From contig PGXR01000134.1 in assembly GCA_002839245.1 (NCBI GenBank), positions 1 through 8,704 of the forward strand: a stretch of 8,704 nt of DNA, in the 5' to 3' direction. A program made the position numbers and the translations under genes. Source of the stretch: Spirochaetae bacterium HGW-Spirochaetae-7. Lineage in GTDB: Bacteria; Spirochaetota; Spirochaetia; Treponematales; UBA12059. The notes under the pieces are model-generated. The model did no database searches. It worked only from the letters and a program-made list of their open reading frames with translations, and was not told the DNA's origin. This document shows, one piece after another, positions 1-6,257 of the stretch (the first letter of the stretch is position 1; each line of letters begins with the position of its first letter).

Positions 1-829
1 TGAGGGAGCCCTTGTTTGTTTCGAGAAGTTTCCTGCTGAGGGAAAGGCCCAGACCGGTTCCCTCGCCCTTTGGTTTGGTCGTGAAGAAGGGTTCGAAGAT
101 CCTTTCCATGATCTCCTCGTCGATTCCGCCGCCCTCATCGGTCACGCTTATGAAGCCGAAACCATCTTCGGTGCCTGCTGAAATCCTGATCGTGCCACCT
201 TTCGGCATCGCCTGGGCCGCATTGTTTATGAGGTTCACCAGCGCCTGCTGGATATGTATCCTGTCGATCGAGACCATGACGGGTTCACTATTTCTCAGAA
301 CCTCGACGTTCACGCCCTTGAATCGGGTGAGGTGGTGTTCCATGAAGAGGACCGTATCCTCAACGATATCGTTGAGATCGAATTCCTCTCTCCGGGGTTC
401 ATCCATCCTGGAGAAATCGAGGAGCTTCACGAGCACGTTGGCAAGTCTGCCCGCTTCCTTGTCTATAAGCTCCGCGTAACCCCTGACCTTCTCCAGGTCT
501 CTTGTTTTCGCTATCCTTTTTGCGAAACCCTGAATGGCAATAAGGGGATTCTTGATTTCGTGGGCGATAGACCCGGCGAGTTCGCCGAGCGAGGACAGTT
601 TGTTTGCCCGAACGAGTTGTGCCTCGAAACTCTTGATGCGTTCGTCACGGTTGCGCAGGACCTTCAGCTTGTCGTTCAAGGCAACGTAGACATCGTTGAG
701 TTCTTTTATGTTCGATTCGAGGAGCGTGTTTCGCGCCCGGGAAAGACTTTTTTCCTCTTCAAGGGCTATTTCGAGGTCTCTTGTACGGTCGGTTGATGGG
801 GTCTCGCCTTTTTTTTTCCGAGGTGTCAT
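1..829 (-). CDS. Soluble sensor histidine kinase (3' end cut by window edge)
   Basis: Autophosphorylating histidine kinase of a two-component system, read from an open frame of 276 codons with no stop before the window edge. Residues about 15-75 are charged and look like a coiled coil. The H-box follows (SIAHEIKNPL, phospho-acceptor His90), then the N-box (NLINNAAQAM, 199-208), the G1 box (DEGGGI, 231-236), the F-box (FEPFF, 245-249) and the G2 box (GEGTGLGLS, 255-263). The ATP-binding domain is therefore nearly complete and probably only a few dozen residues are missing. There is no membrane segment, so the protein is inferred to be cytoplasmic. The ATG overlaps the stop of the upstream V4R gene (TGATG), which implies translational coupling and suggests the V4R protein is its sensory partner. 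No response regulator is visible. Codons 5-7 form an A9 run. The family call is sure; the signal sensed is unknown. Confidence 0.95.
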   Translation of the reverse strand, partial: MTPRKKKGETPSTDRTRDLEIALEEEKSLSRARNTLLESNIKELNDVYVALNDKLKVLRNRDERIKSFEAQLVRANKLSSLGELAGSIAHEIKNPLIAIQGFAKRIAKTRDLEKVRGYAELIDKEAGRLANVLVKLLDFSRMDEPRREEFDLNDIVEDTVLFMEHHLTRFKGVNVEVLRNSEPVMVSIDRIHIQQALVNLINNAAQAMPKGGTIRISAGTEDGFGFISVTDEGGGIDEEIMERIFEPFFTTKPKGEGTGLGLSLSRKLLETNKGSL

Positions 830-1275
830 CAGTACAGAAAAACCTCGAACTCGCAATAATTGTAACCCACGGACCAGCTCTTGGTCTGGGTCGACTTCGC
901 TTTTTTACCATGAACGTTCTCGAGGAGTCCCGCTATGATCCCGCTTTCCATATCACAGAACATCTCGCCGGTATAGGTGAAACCGGCGCAGGTTATGCAC
1001 TCGTAAAGCTTTACGCTGATGTGGTCCTCGTCGGTAATGGTTGCCTCCGGGATCCCGATCTTGAGATCGCGGATCGTCGCGGTGAATTCGTCCATCGTTG
1101 CCGCCGGGAGCATGTTGCCGACGCGCTTGCCCATCATGTAGAGGGTGGCCCCTGAAGTCTCACCGAGAATACCGCGCATACCTATGATTCGCAGGATACG
1201 AAAAAGAACGAGCGGCACGTCATCGCCCAGCCTGGGCCTACCTACGCGGCCGACGTATGGGGAAACCTCATCCAA
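829..1275 (-). CDS. V4R-domain (4-vinyl reductase-type) small-molecule-binding protein, 5' end doubtful
   Basis: The V4R domain is a small-ligand-binding fold known from BchJ and from the sensory part of XylR/DmpR-type regulators. The visible pattern fits: PLVLFRILRI near the N-terminus, the LYMMGKRVG helix, then LYECITCAG, a further Cys in EMFCDMESG, and the closing YNYCEFEV strand. Four Cys lie in the C-terminal half, as in V4R proteins thought to bind a metal or ligand. It ends at a TGA overlapping the histidine kinase start, so the two probably form a split sensor: ligand-binding protein plus kinase. The start is not trustworthy. The first ATG (1275) lies in sequence that reads on the other strand as an M16 peptidase, and only residues from about position 13 (RPRLGDDVPL) look like V4R. 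GTG at 1218 is an alternative. The true N-terminus was probably lost at the join near 1240. Confidence 0.75.
   Translation of the reverse strand: MDEVSPYVGRVGRPRLGDDVPLVLFRILRIIGMRGILGETSGATLYMMGKRVGNMLPAATMDEFTATIRDLKIGIPEATITDEDHISVKLYECITCAGFTYTGEMFCDMESGIIAGLLENVHGKKAKSTQTKSWSVGYNYCEFEVFLY
1216..1245. other. Abrupt join between V4R (minus) and M16 peptidase (plus) coding sequence
   Basis: Left of this point the minus strand encodes a V4R domain. Right of it the plus strand encodes the C-terminal half of an M16 peptidase. Both genes are 5'-truncated head to head, with no intergenic spacer, promoter or ribosome-binding site between them. The plus-strand frame has no ATG, GTG or TTG from its stop at 1153-1155 to GTG 1315, yet family-like sequence (YAADVWGNL) begins about 1243. 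The exact breakpoint cannot be fixed because the family resemblances fade over about 25 bases. It could be a chimeric contig, a deletion/inversion breakpoint or a recent transfer; a misassembly is at least as likely as biology. Confidence 0.65.
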
Positions 1276-1833
1276 TCGCCCGGCGGCCGCTTCAAGACGA
1301 CGGTCTTCGACAAGGTGCCGGCCCTGTACGACAAGGACTATCTGGGTGGCTACTACTATACCCAGCGCGACGGCGGCCAGGTATCGTTCTATTCGTACTG
1401 CTTCGCAGACCCGGCCCTGCCGCTGGCCGACCGCGTGAAGACGGCCTTCCAGGGCGCGGTGGTGTCTGGTGAAATCGCGTCCATGGTCTCCGACCCGTCG
1501 TACTTCTCAGACTCCGAATTCGCCGTAGTCAAGCAAAGGCTGGAGGACGAGCAGATCCTGAACCTCGAGACGCCGGAGAAATTCATCGAGACGCTTTCGT
1601 TCTGGTGGGCCGTCGCTTCCACCGAGTATTTCTTCGACTATGTCCCCAACATGAAGAAGGTCGAACGCGCAGACATCGCCGCCTTCCTGCAGGACTTCGT
1701 ACTGGCCAACGTGCCGGTAGTCGCCCTGCGCATGAACCCGGCGGACTGGAAGGCGGAGGTGGATTCCCTGGCGGCCGCAGGTTTCGCAACGGTGAGCGCA
1801 GAGATAGCGTTCTGGTGGAAGGAAGGCAAATGA
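1237..1833 (+). CDS. M16 (insulinase/pitrilysin-type) peptidase, C-terminal fragment, 5'-truncated
   Basis: About 198 residues resemble the last part of an M16 zinc-peptidase chain (YAADVWGNLI at the left end, then VVALRMNPADW and a C-terminal FWWKEGK). Full chains are usually 420-460 residues. Everything N-terminal, including the HxxEH zinc motif, is absent because the frame runs into the join near 1240. The first in-frame start is GTG 1315, which would discard conserved sequence and has no convincing ribosome-binding site, so I regard this as a remnant rather than a short gene. Its stop overlaps the start of the next M16 gene (ATGA), so the two were one operon. M16 peptidases of this kind often work as unequal pairs; this chain may have been the zinc-bearing partner of the downstream inactive chain, but the decisive residues are not present. 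If the join is an assembly error, the real gene is intact elsewhere. Confidence 0.8.
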   Translation, partial: PTYAADVWGNLIQSPGGRFKTTVFDKVPALYDKDYLGGYYYTQRDGGQVSFYSYCFADPALPLADRVKTAFQGAVVSGEIASMVSDPSYFSDSEFAVVKQRLEDEQILNLETPEKFIETLSFWWAVASTEYFFDYVPNMKKVERADIAAFLQDFVLANVPVVALRMNPADWKAEVDSLAAAGFATVSAEIAFWWKEGK

Positions 1834-3383
1834 TGAAAGACATGCAGCACAAGCACCGGTCGCGGCTCCAGGCCGTACTGCTTGCAATCACGTCGGCGGC
1901 TGCCCTCGTCGCGGGCTCGTGCGTCAGCTCGCCAGCTCCGGCAGCCGTCGCCGAGCCCGTCGCCGCATCCGTCGCCACGCCTCCTGCCGCGGCAGCCTGG
2001 GCGCTGCCCGCCGCGCCGGTATCGACGTGGAAGATTCCGCCGACGCCGAGCGCCTACATGGCCGCCAACTTGCCGACCATCGAGACGCGGACGCTGGCGA
2101 ACGGCGTGACGCTGATCGTCAAGAAGAACCCCGCCAACCGCGTCTTTACGATGAAGGTCGCGTTCCGCGGAGGCTCGGCCATGACGAGCCCCGAAAAGGC
2201 CGGCATAGAGGCCATGACGCTTGCCATGCTCGCCCGCGGATCTTCCAAATACCCCTATGCCGAACTCCAGCGCCTGCAGTACGAACGGTCGAGCTCCATT
2301 GGCTACAGCGCAGCCAGCTACGACTGGTCCAGCTTCGACCTGAACACCATCGACAAGTACTGGGACGAAATGTTCGCGGTCTTCGCCGATTGTGCCCTCA
2401 ATCCCGCATTCGAACCTTCCCAGTTCGCCGTGGTGCAGAACGACTTCCGCGTGGGCATCCAGAAATCCCAGGCCGATCCCTACAACTACGCCGTTTCCTG
2501 GCTCCACGAGCGGATGTTTGCCGGCCACCCCTACGCCGCCGATTTCGGGGGCAACCAGGCTTCAGTCTCCGCGATGACCCTCGACGAAGTGAAAGCGTAC
2601 TACCGGGACGCCATGACCGCCGACAGGATGGTCATCGTCGCGGTCGGCAACTTCAATGCCGACGCCCTTGCCGCCTCCCTCGACGCGACAATAGGCACCA
2701 TACCCCGCAAAGGCATCGTCGTACCGGAAGTTGGCCGGTTCGAGCCGCGGCAGGCGCTGTACCTGGAAAAATTCGAGAAGTCAAAGGGCGTGGCCTACGT
2801 ACGAGGCGACTATCCTGTAGCCGACGCCAGGAGCCCGGATTTCGTGACGCTGCAACTCGCCTACTCGATGCTCGACGAGCTCCTGTTCAGCATCGTCAGG
2901 ACCGACCATGGCGCGGCATATTCGGTCTGGTCCAAAGCCTTCGGCTTCAATGCCCCGTACGGGTCGTTCGTCGTCTACAAGACCGACAAGCCGTCCGACG
3001 CCAAGGGATGGGTCGACGAAGCGGTGGCGCTGCTGGCATCTGGAAAGACGCTTGACATCAAGGGAGGCGAAGACAAGTATGCACCCATCGCCGGGACTAT
3101 CGCCGCCTACAAGGCGAAGTACGTCAACGCGTTCTTCGGCAAGCAACAGACCAACGCCGAGACCGCAGCCCAGCTCGCGTCCAGCAACATCTACTTCGGC
3201 GACCACCTCGAGTACTTGCGCTTCATCGACAAGGTCAACGCGATAAGCGCGGAGGACGTGGTAGCCGTGCTCAAGGCATATGTCGTCGACGCGCCGGTCT
3301 CCTGGATAGTCGTCTCCGACCAGGCAACGCTGTCGAAGGTGGACAAAAGCAGGTTCGAAGGGTTCACCGGGAAGGTCGAGTAG
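1830..3383 (+). CDS. M16-family lipoprotein lacking the HxxEH zinc site (non-catalytic chain)
   Basis: A 517-residue M16-family protein, probably cell-envelope anchored. Residues 1-30 form a lipoprotein signal: basic HKHRSR, a hydrophobic stretch, then AGS-C with Cys31, a loose lipobox typical of spirochaetes. An Ala/Pro-rich linker runs to about residue 75. The M16 N-domain starts at ETRTLANGVTLIV. Where active chains have HxxEH, this one reads A-M-T-L-A (128-132), and the distal Glu ligand region (FAVVQNDFRVGI) also lacks the acidic residue, so it cannot bind zinc in the usual way. The C-domain keeps the substrate-binding R/Y pattern (VRTDHGAAYSV, 356-366). This split matches two-chain M16 peptidases, in which the inactive chain supports a zinc-bearing partner, here the broken upstream gene. 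Start: ATG 1830 (4-base overlap) or ATG 1833 (1-base overlap) behind AAGGAAGG; spacing does not decide between them. Physiological substrate unknown. Confidence 0.9.
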   Translation: MMKDMQHKHRSRLQAVLLAITSAAALVAGSCVSSPAPAAVAEPVAASVATPPAAAAWALPAAPVSTWKIPPTPSAYMAANLPTIETRTLANGVTLIVKKNPANRVFTMKVAFRGGSAMTSPEKAGIEAMTLAMLARGSSKYPYAELQRLQYERSSSIGYSAASYDWSSFDLNTIDKYWDEMFAVFADCALNPAFEPSQFAVVQNDFRVGIQKSQADPYNYAVSWLHERMFAGHPYAADFGGNQASVSAMTLDEVKAYYRDAMTADRMVIVAVGNFNADALAASLDATIGTIPRKGIVVPEVGRFEPRQALYLEKFEKSKGVAYVRGDYPVADARSPDFVTLQLAYSMLDELLFSIVRTDHGAAYSVWSKAFGFNAPYGSFVVYKTDKPSDAKGWVDEAVALLASGKTLDIKGGEDKYAPIAGTIAAYKAKYVNAFFGKQQTNAETAAQLASSNIYFGDHLEYLRFIDKVNAISAEDVVAVLKAYVVDAPVSWIVVSDQATLSKVDKSRFEGFTGKVE

Positions 3384-3412
3384 GCAGGCGATCGTAGCCA
3401 CGCCCGCGCCGC

Positions 3413-3877
3413 TCAGACCAAGTCGGCGAAAACGGCGCCCGAGGCGCGGGCGAGATCGGCGGGGGACAGCAGCATCTGCAGGCCGCGGGCGCCGGCGCTG
3501 ACGGAAATCGTGTCCCAGAGCACCGCAGTCTCGTCTATGAATACAGGCAGGGCCTTCTTCGCGCCGACGGGCGAACATCCGCCGCGGACATAGCCTGTCA
3601 GGGCTTCCAGCTCACGAAGCGGCAACGGCCCGGCGGACTTGTCGCCGGCAGCTTTCGCGGCTTTCCTGAGGTCGACCTCCGCCGAGCCTGGAACGACGCA
3701 CATGAACGGGCCGACCTTGGGACCGCGCACCACGATCGTCTTGAAAACCCGGTCCGGGTCGAGCCCGAGCTTGCCCGCCGCCGCGGTCGCCGACAGGTCG
3801 TCTTCCGACCACGCATATTCCATGGTTTCCACCTCGATGCCGAGCGATCGGACCAGCCTGAGGGCATTGGTGGTCAT
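3413..3877 (-). CDS. ybaK: YbaK/EbsC-type Cys-tRNA(Pro) deacylase
   Basis: Trans-editing enzyme that hydrolyses cysteine mischarged onto tRNA(Pro) by prolyl-tRNA synthetase; cytoplasmic. At 154 residues it has the usual single-domain length. The conserved lysine is present at Lys46 (VFKTIVV), the same number as in E. coli YbaK, and the signature GGCSPVGAKK is at 99-108, followed by PVFIDE. Start ATG 3877 has an AGGAAG ribosome-binding site that begins within the stop codon of the upstream GH57 gene, 11 bases away, so it is co-transcribed as the last gene of that run. The frame stays open upstream, but only as a shadow of the GH57 gene. It converges with the M16 lipoprotein gene across a 29-base gap. 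The related ProX/EbsC deacylases share the fold, so the exact amino-acid specificity is inferred. Confidence 0.93.
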   Translation of the reverse strand: MTTNALRLVRSLGIEVETMEYAWSEDDLSATAAAGKLGLDPDRVFKTIVVRGPKVGPFMCVVPGSAEVDLRKAAKAAGDKSAGPLPLRELEALTGYVRGGCSPVGAKKALPVFIDETAVLWDTISVSAGARGLQMLLSPADLARASGAVFADLV

Positions 3878-3888
3878 GGACTGGCTTC

Positions 3889-5475
3889 CTAGCGTTTGTG
3901 GCGGAAAACCCGGTAGTTGATGGTCGGGAAAATGTTGTTGCGCTTCTCGAGGCGTGTCAGCCATTCGGTTCCGACCGTATTGGCGCACAGCATTTCGTAT
4001 ATCCTGTTGAAGTTGGTGACTGCGTCCTCGATCTGCTTGCGGGCGAACGATCCCGACTTTCCGGCGCGGAGGAGGAAGGGCCAGTCGGAGGCCTGGGCCA
4101 GGAGCACTTCCCTGGCTGCCTGGTTGAGTACCCGCTCGCGGAGGCCGCTCTCGTCGGGAAAGCGCTCTGCCAGCTCGACCATGCGCTCTATCATCTTGAA
4201 AACGTGGCGGTATACCCAGTCGTTTGACTTCTCGAGCCAGACGCCGCCATAGCCGCCGTCGCCCCACGACGAGTATTCGGGCACGGACTCGAAATTGTCG
4301 GGGTAGACGCGCCGATATTCGGAAAGCGTTATGAACTTCAGGCCCTCAAAGCGGCTCGCCTTGCGGAAAAGTGCTTCGATCCATTGCGGTCCCTCGAACC
4401 ACCCGTGTCCGAAGAGCTCGGCATCGTAGGTAGCTACCATGAGCACCGGTCGGCCGTCGAGGTACGGTGACGCGGCGGAAGCCTGTGCTTGCCTGTCGCG
4501 GAGAAACCGGTCGGCATGCTCGTCAGCCTTCGCGCTCGCCGGGCGTGGTGAATACGGGACCTTGTCGCCGCTCCCGGTGATGGCCCAGTACTTGAAGCCG
4601 GTGAATGTCCTGATCTGGTTTTGCTCGATATACGGTGCGATGTAGTCCAGCGGCAAGTCAAAGCCGATATCGCGGTAAAAATCCCTGTAGACCGGGTCAG
4701 AAGGGTACCCGGTCGTGTCCGACCACACGGCGTCGGTCGCGGCCACGTCCCTGATGAAATTGGTGAAGCCGTTAGGGCACGCAACGGGTGCGTACGAGCC
4801 GTGCCGGGGCGTCGGGTCGCCGAGCATGGCGCCACGGGTCGAGACGACGCTGTATTGGAGTCCGTAGGCGGCAAGGGTCTCCTCCAGCCCGGGGTACCAG
4901 CCCAGTTGCGGTACCCAGAACCCCGACGGCGAACGGCCGAACGCGGTACGGAACGATACCACGGAAGCTTCCACCTGGGCTGCAATCGCCTCCGGGTACG
5001 AACGATACATCGGCATGAACGCGTTCGTCGCCCCGCTCGTCAGCAGGTCGATGCGGCCCTTCTTGTAATAGAAATCGATTGCCCCAAGGATGTTGCCGCC
5101 GTACAGTATCGAAAAGTCATCATGGTTCTGCCTGTACAGCTCGGCGTACATCGCGGCCAGCGGTTCGAAGGCGGGATCTCCCGAGCAGCGGGACGATTCG
5201 CGCTCGGCCAGCTCGAGCTGCATCGACAGCCAGACGATATAGCGGCTACGCAGCAACGGATCGCCGAGCATGGCTTCCAGCGTCGGCGACAGCGCGAGGC
5301 TCAGTTTCCAGGGAACCTTGTCGGCTTCCAGCCTGGCGAACACCCGTAGCAGCGGCAGATATGTCTCCGACAGCGATTCGAAAAGCCATCGTTCTTCCAG
5401 GAACCGCGGATAATCTGGTTGCCGCACGAAAGGCAGGTGCGCATTGAGAACGAGGGCTACGTATCCGCTATCCAC
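3889..5475 (-). CDS. GH57 / DUF1957 1,4-alpha-glucan branching enzyme homologue with altered active site
   Basis: A 528-residue glycoside hydrolase family 57 protein of the branching-enzyme/AmyC type, full length for the group. Family blocks seen: NAHLPFVRQPDYPRFLEE (11-28), TSGATNAFMP (147-155), GFWVPQLGWYPGLEE (185-199), ATYDAELFGHGWFEG (348-362) and SSWGDGGYGGVWLE (402-415). Characterised members make alpha-1,6 branches in glycogen with a Glu nucleophile and an Asp acid/base (E184/D353 in Thermus, E185/D349 in Thermotoga). Here Asp351 is kept, but the nucleophile position is Gln190 (codon CAA, 4908-4906) and the block-2 His is Asn151. Normal branching activity is therefore doubtful; it may be a glucan-binding pseudoenzyme. 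Start is GTG 5475 with a strong GGAGG six bases upstream. It follows the DUF4912 gene by 12 bases, an association seen in many bacteria. Confidence 0.93.
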   Translation of the reverse strand: MDSGYVALVLNAHLPFVRQPDYPRFLEERWLFESLSETYLPLLRVFARLEADKVPWKLSLALSPTLEAMLGDPLLRSRYIVWLSMQLELAERESSRCSGDPAFEPLAAMYAELYRQNHDDFSILYGGNILGAIDFYYKKGRIDLLTSGATNAFMPMYRSYPEAIAAQVEASVVSFRTAFGRSPSGFWVPQLGWYPGLEETLAAYGLQYSVVSTRGAMLGDPTPRHGSYAPVACPNGFTNFIRDVAATDAVWSDTTGYPSDPVYRDFYRDIGFDLPLDYIAPYIEQNQIRTFTGFKYWAITGSGDKVPYSPRPASAKADEHADRFLRDRQAQASAASPYLDGRPVLMVATYDAELFGHGWFEGPQWIEALFRKASRFEGLKFITLSEYRRVYPDNFESVPEYSSWGDGGYGGVWLEKSNDWVYRHVFKMIERMVELAERFPDESGLRERVLNQAAREVLLAQASDWPFLLRAGKSGSFARKQIEDAVTNFNRIYEMLCANTVGTEWLTRLEKRNNIFPTINYRVFRHKR

Positions 5476-5487
5476 GAAGATCCTCCG

Positions 5488-6192
5488 TTACTCGTCAAAA
5501 CCGCCAAGAATGCGGGAAGGATGGTGATTTGGCATCTGCGTGATTTCAAGGCTCACAATACCTGAAAGCGCGGCGAGTTCGGCGGCTCCGCTGCCGAGAT
5601 CAGCGAACGAATCGGCCAGGAGTCCTCTCGGAGTGCGAATCACGGGGGAATGCGCGAGCAGCCTCGACCGCGAACCGTTCCGCGCGTACAGGTCGACGCG
5701 ATAAGAACGATCCTCCTCGGGCAGCTGGAGATACCAGTGGTCATCGTCGACTTCTACCACGACATCGAACGACGCGGTTCCCTTGCCATCGTAGGATGGT
5801 TCCTTGATGACACGCAGGAACAGGCCGGAAAATCCATCGCCGAGCCGGAGCATTTCAAGCTCGTCATCGCGCACGTCCCAGAAGACGAAAGCCCATTCCG
5901 GGTCGCGGGCAATGACGTGGACCACCGTCTCGTTGTAACGGCGCTCGATACACGGTGCGGCATCGATCGACGCGTCTATCTCGTCCAGTTCTGATCCTGA
6001 ATATTTTTTTTCCTCGATGTGAACGGCCGCGTCGCTGGCGGACTTGCGGTCTTCACTGTCTTCCTCGAAGGCCTCGATTAGGGCTTCGAGGATGAAGACA
6101 CGTTCCAGACCTACAGGAAGGTCGAGCCCCATCTTGTCGGAGAGTGCGTAAAGGGCATCGATCGACAGTCCGTTCAAGCGTTCTATATTCAC
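5488..6192 (-). CDS. DUF4912 protein with Rho-N/SAP-like N-terminus
   Basis: A 234-residue cytoplasmic protein of unknown biochemical role. Residues 1-45 (LNGLSIDALYALSDKMGLDL onward) resemble the short helical Rho N-terminal/SAP-like motif. An acidic linker (EAFEEDSEDRKSASD) follows. The DUF4912 domain starts near IERRYNETVVHVIARDPEWAFVFWDV and includes DHWYLQLPEEDRSYRVDLYARNG and SPVIRTPRG. DUF4912 genes are commonly beside, or fused to, DUF1957 glucan branching enzymes, as here, so a structural or regulatory role in glucan metabolism is inferred. I chose GTG 6192 because family resemblance begins there. An in-frame TTG at 6228 would add 12 residues, but it coincides with a TTGACA -35 box and has no Shine-Dalgarno sequence. 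With GTG 6192 there is also no Shine-Dalgarno sequence, and the mRNA may be leaderless. Confidence 0.88.
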   Translation of the reverse strand: MNIERLNGLSIDALYALSDKMGLDLPVGLERVFILEALIEAFEEDSEDRKSASDAAVHIEEKKYSGSELDEIDASIDAAPCIERRYNETVVHVIARDPEWAFVFWDVRDDELEMLRLGDGFSGLFLRVIKEPSYDGKGTASFDVVVEVDDDHWYLQLPEEDRSYRVDLYARNGSRSRLLAHSPVIRTPRGLLADSFADLGSGAAELAALSGIVSLEITQMPNHHPSRILGGFDE

Positions 6193-6228
6193 TGGGTTAT
6201 CATCAGAGAAATAGCCAAGCCGTGTCAA
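6190..6228 (-). promoter_or_regulatory. Predicted sigma70-type promoter, leaderless, for DUF4912-GH57-ybaK
   Basis: On the minus strand TTGACA (6228-6223, perfect -35) is followed after 18 bases by GATGAT (6204-6199, 4 of 6 to TATAAT). Six bases later comes GTG 6192, so the expected transcription start falls on the start codon itself. No ribosome-binding site is present. It lies just after the pcnB stop (6258) and could give the three downstream genes their own transcript. Alternative -10 registers at 6202-6197 would need a 20-base spacer. Confidence 0.45.
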
Positions 6229-6257
6229 GTCGTACTGAAATACTCAGGGTCGATCCC

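Noticed and set aside
254..796. Plus-strand open frame antisense to the histidine kinase
   Set aside because: The minus strand encodes all kinase boxes in order; the plus-strand frame has no recognisable domain.
1638..2528. Long minus-strand open frame antisense to the M16 genes
   Set aside because: Low-complexity Arg/Gly/Ala-rich translation typical of an antisense shadow in GC-rich coding sequence; the plus-strand M16 homology is clear. The minus-strand frame at 2781-3578 was rejected for the same reason.
3878..4267. N-terminal extension of ybaK in the same frame
   Set aside because: It overlaps the GH57 C-terminus in another frame, has no YbaK homology, and ATG 3877 has its own ribosome-binding site and gives the usual family length.
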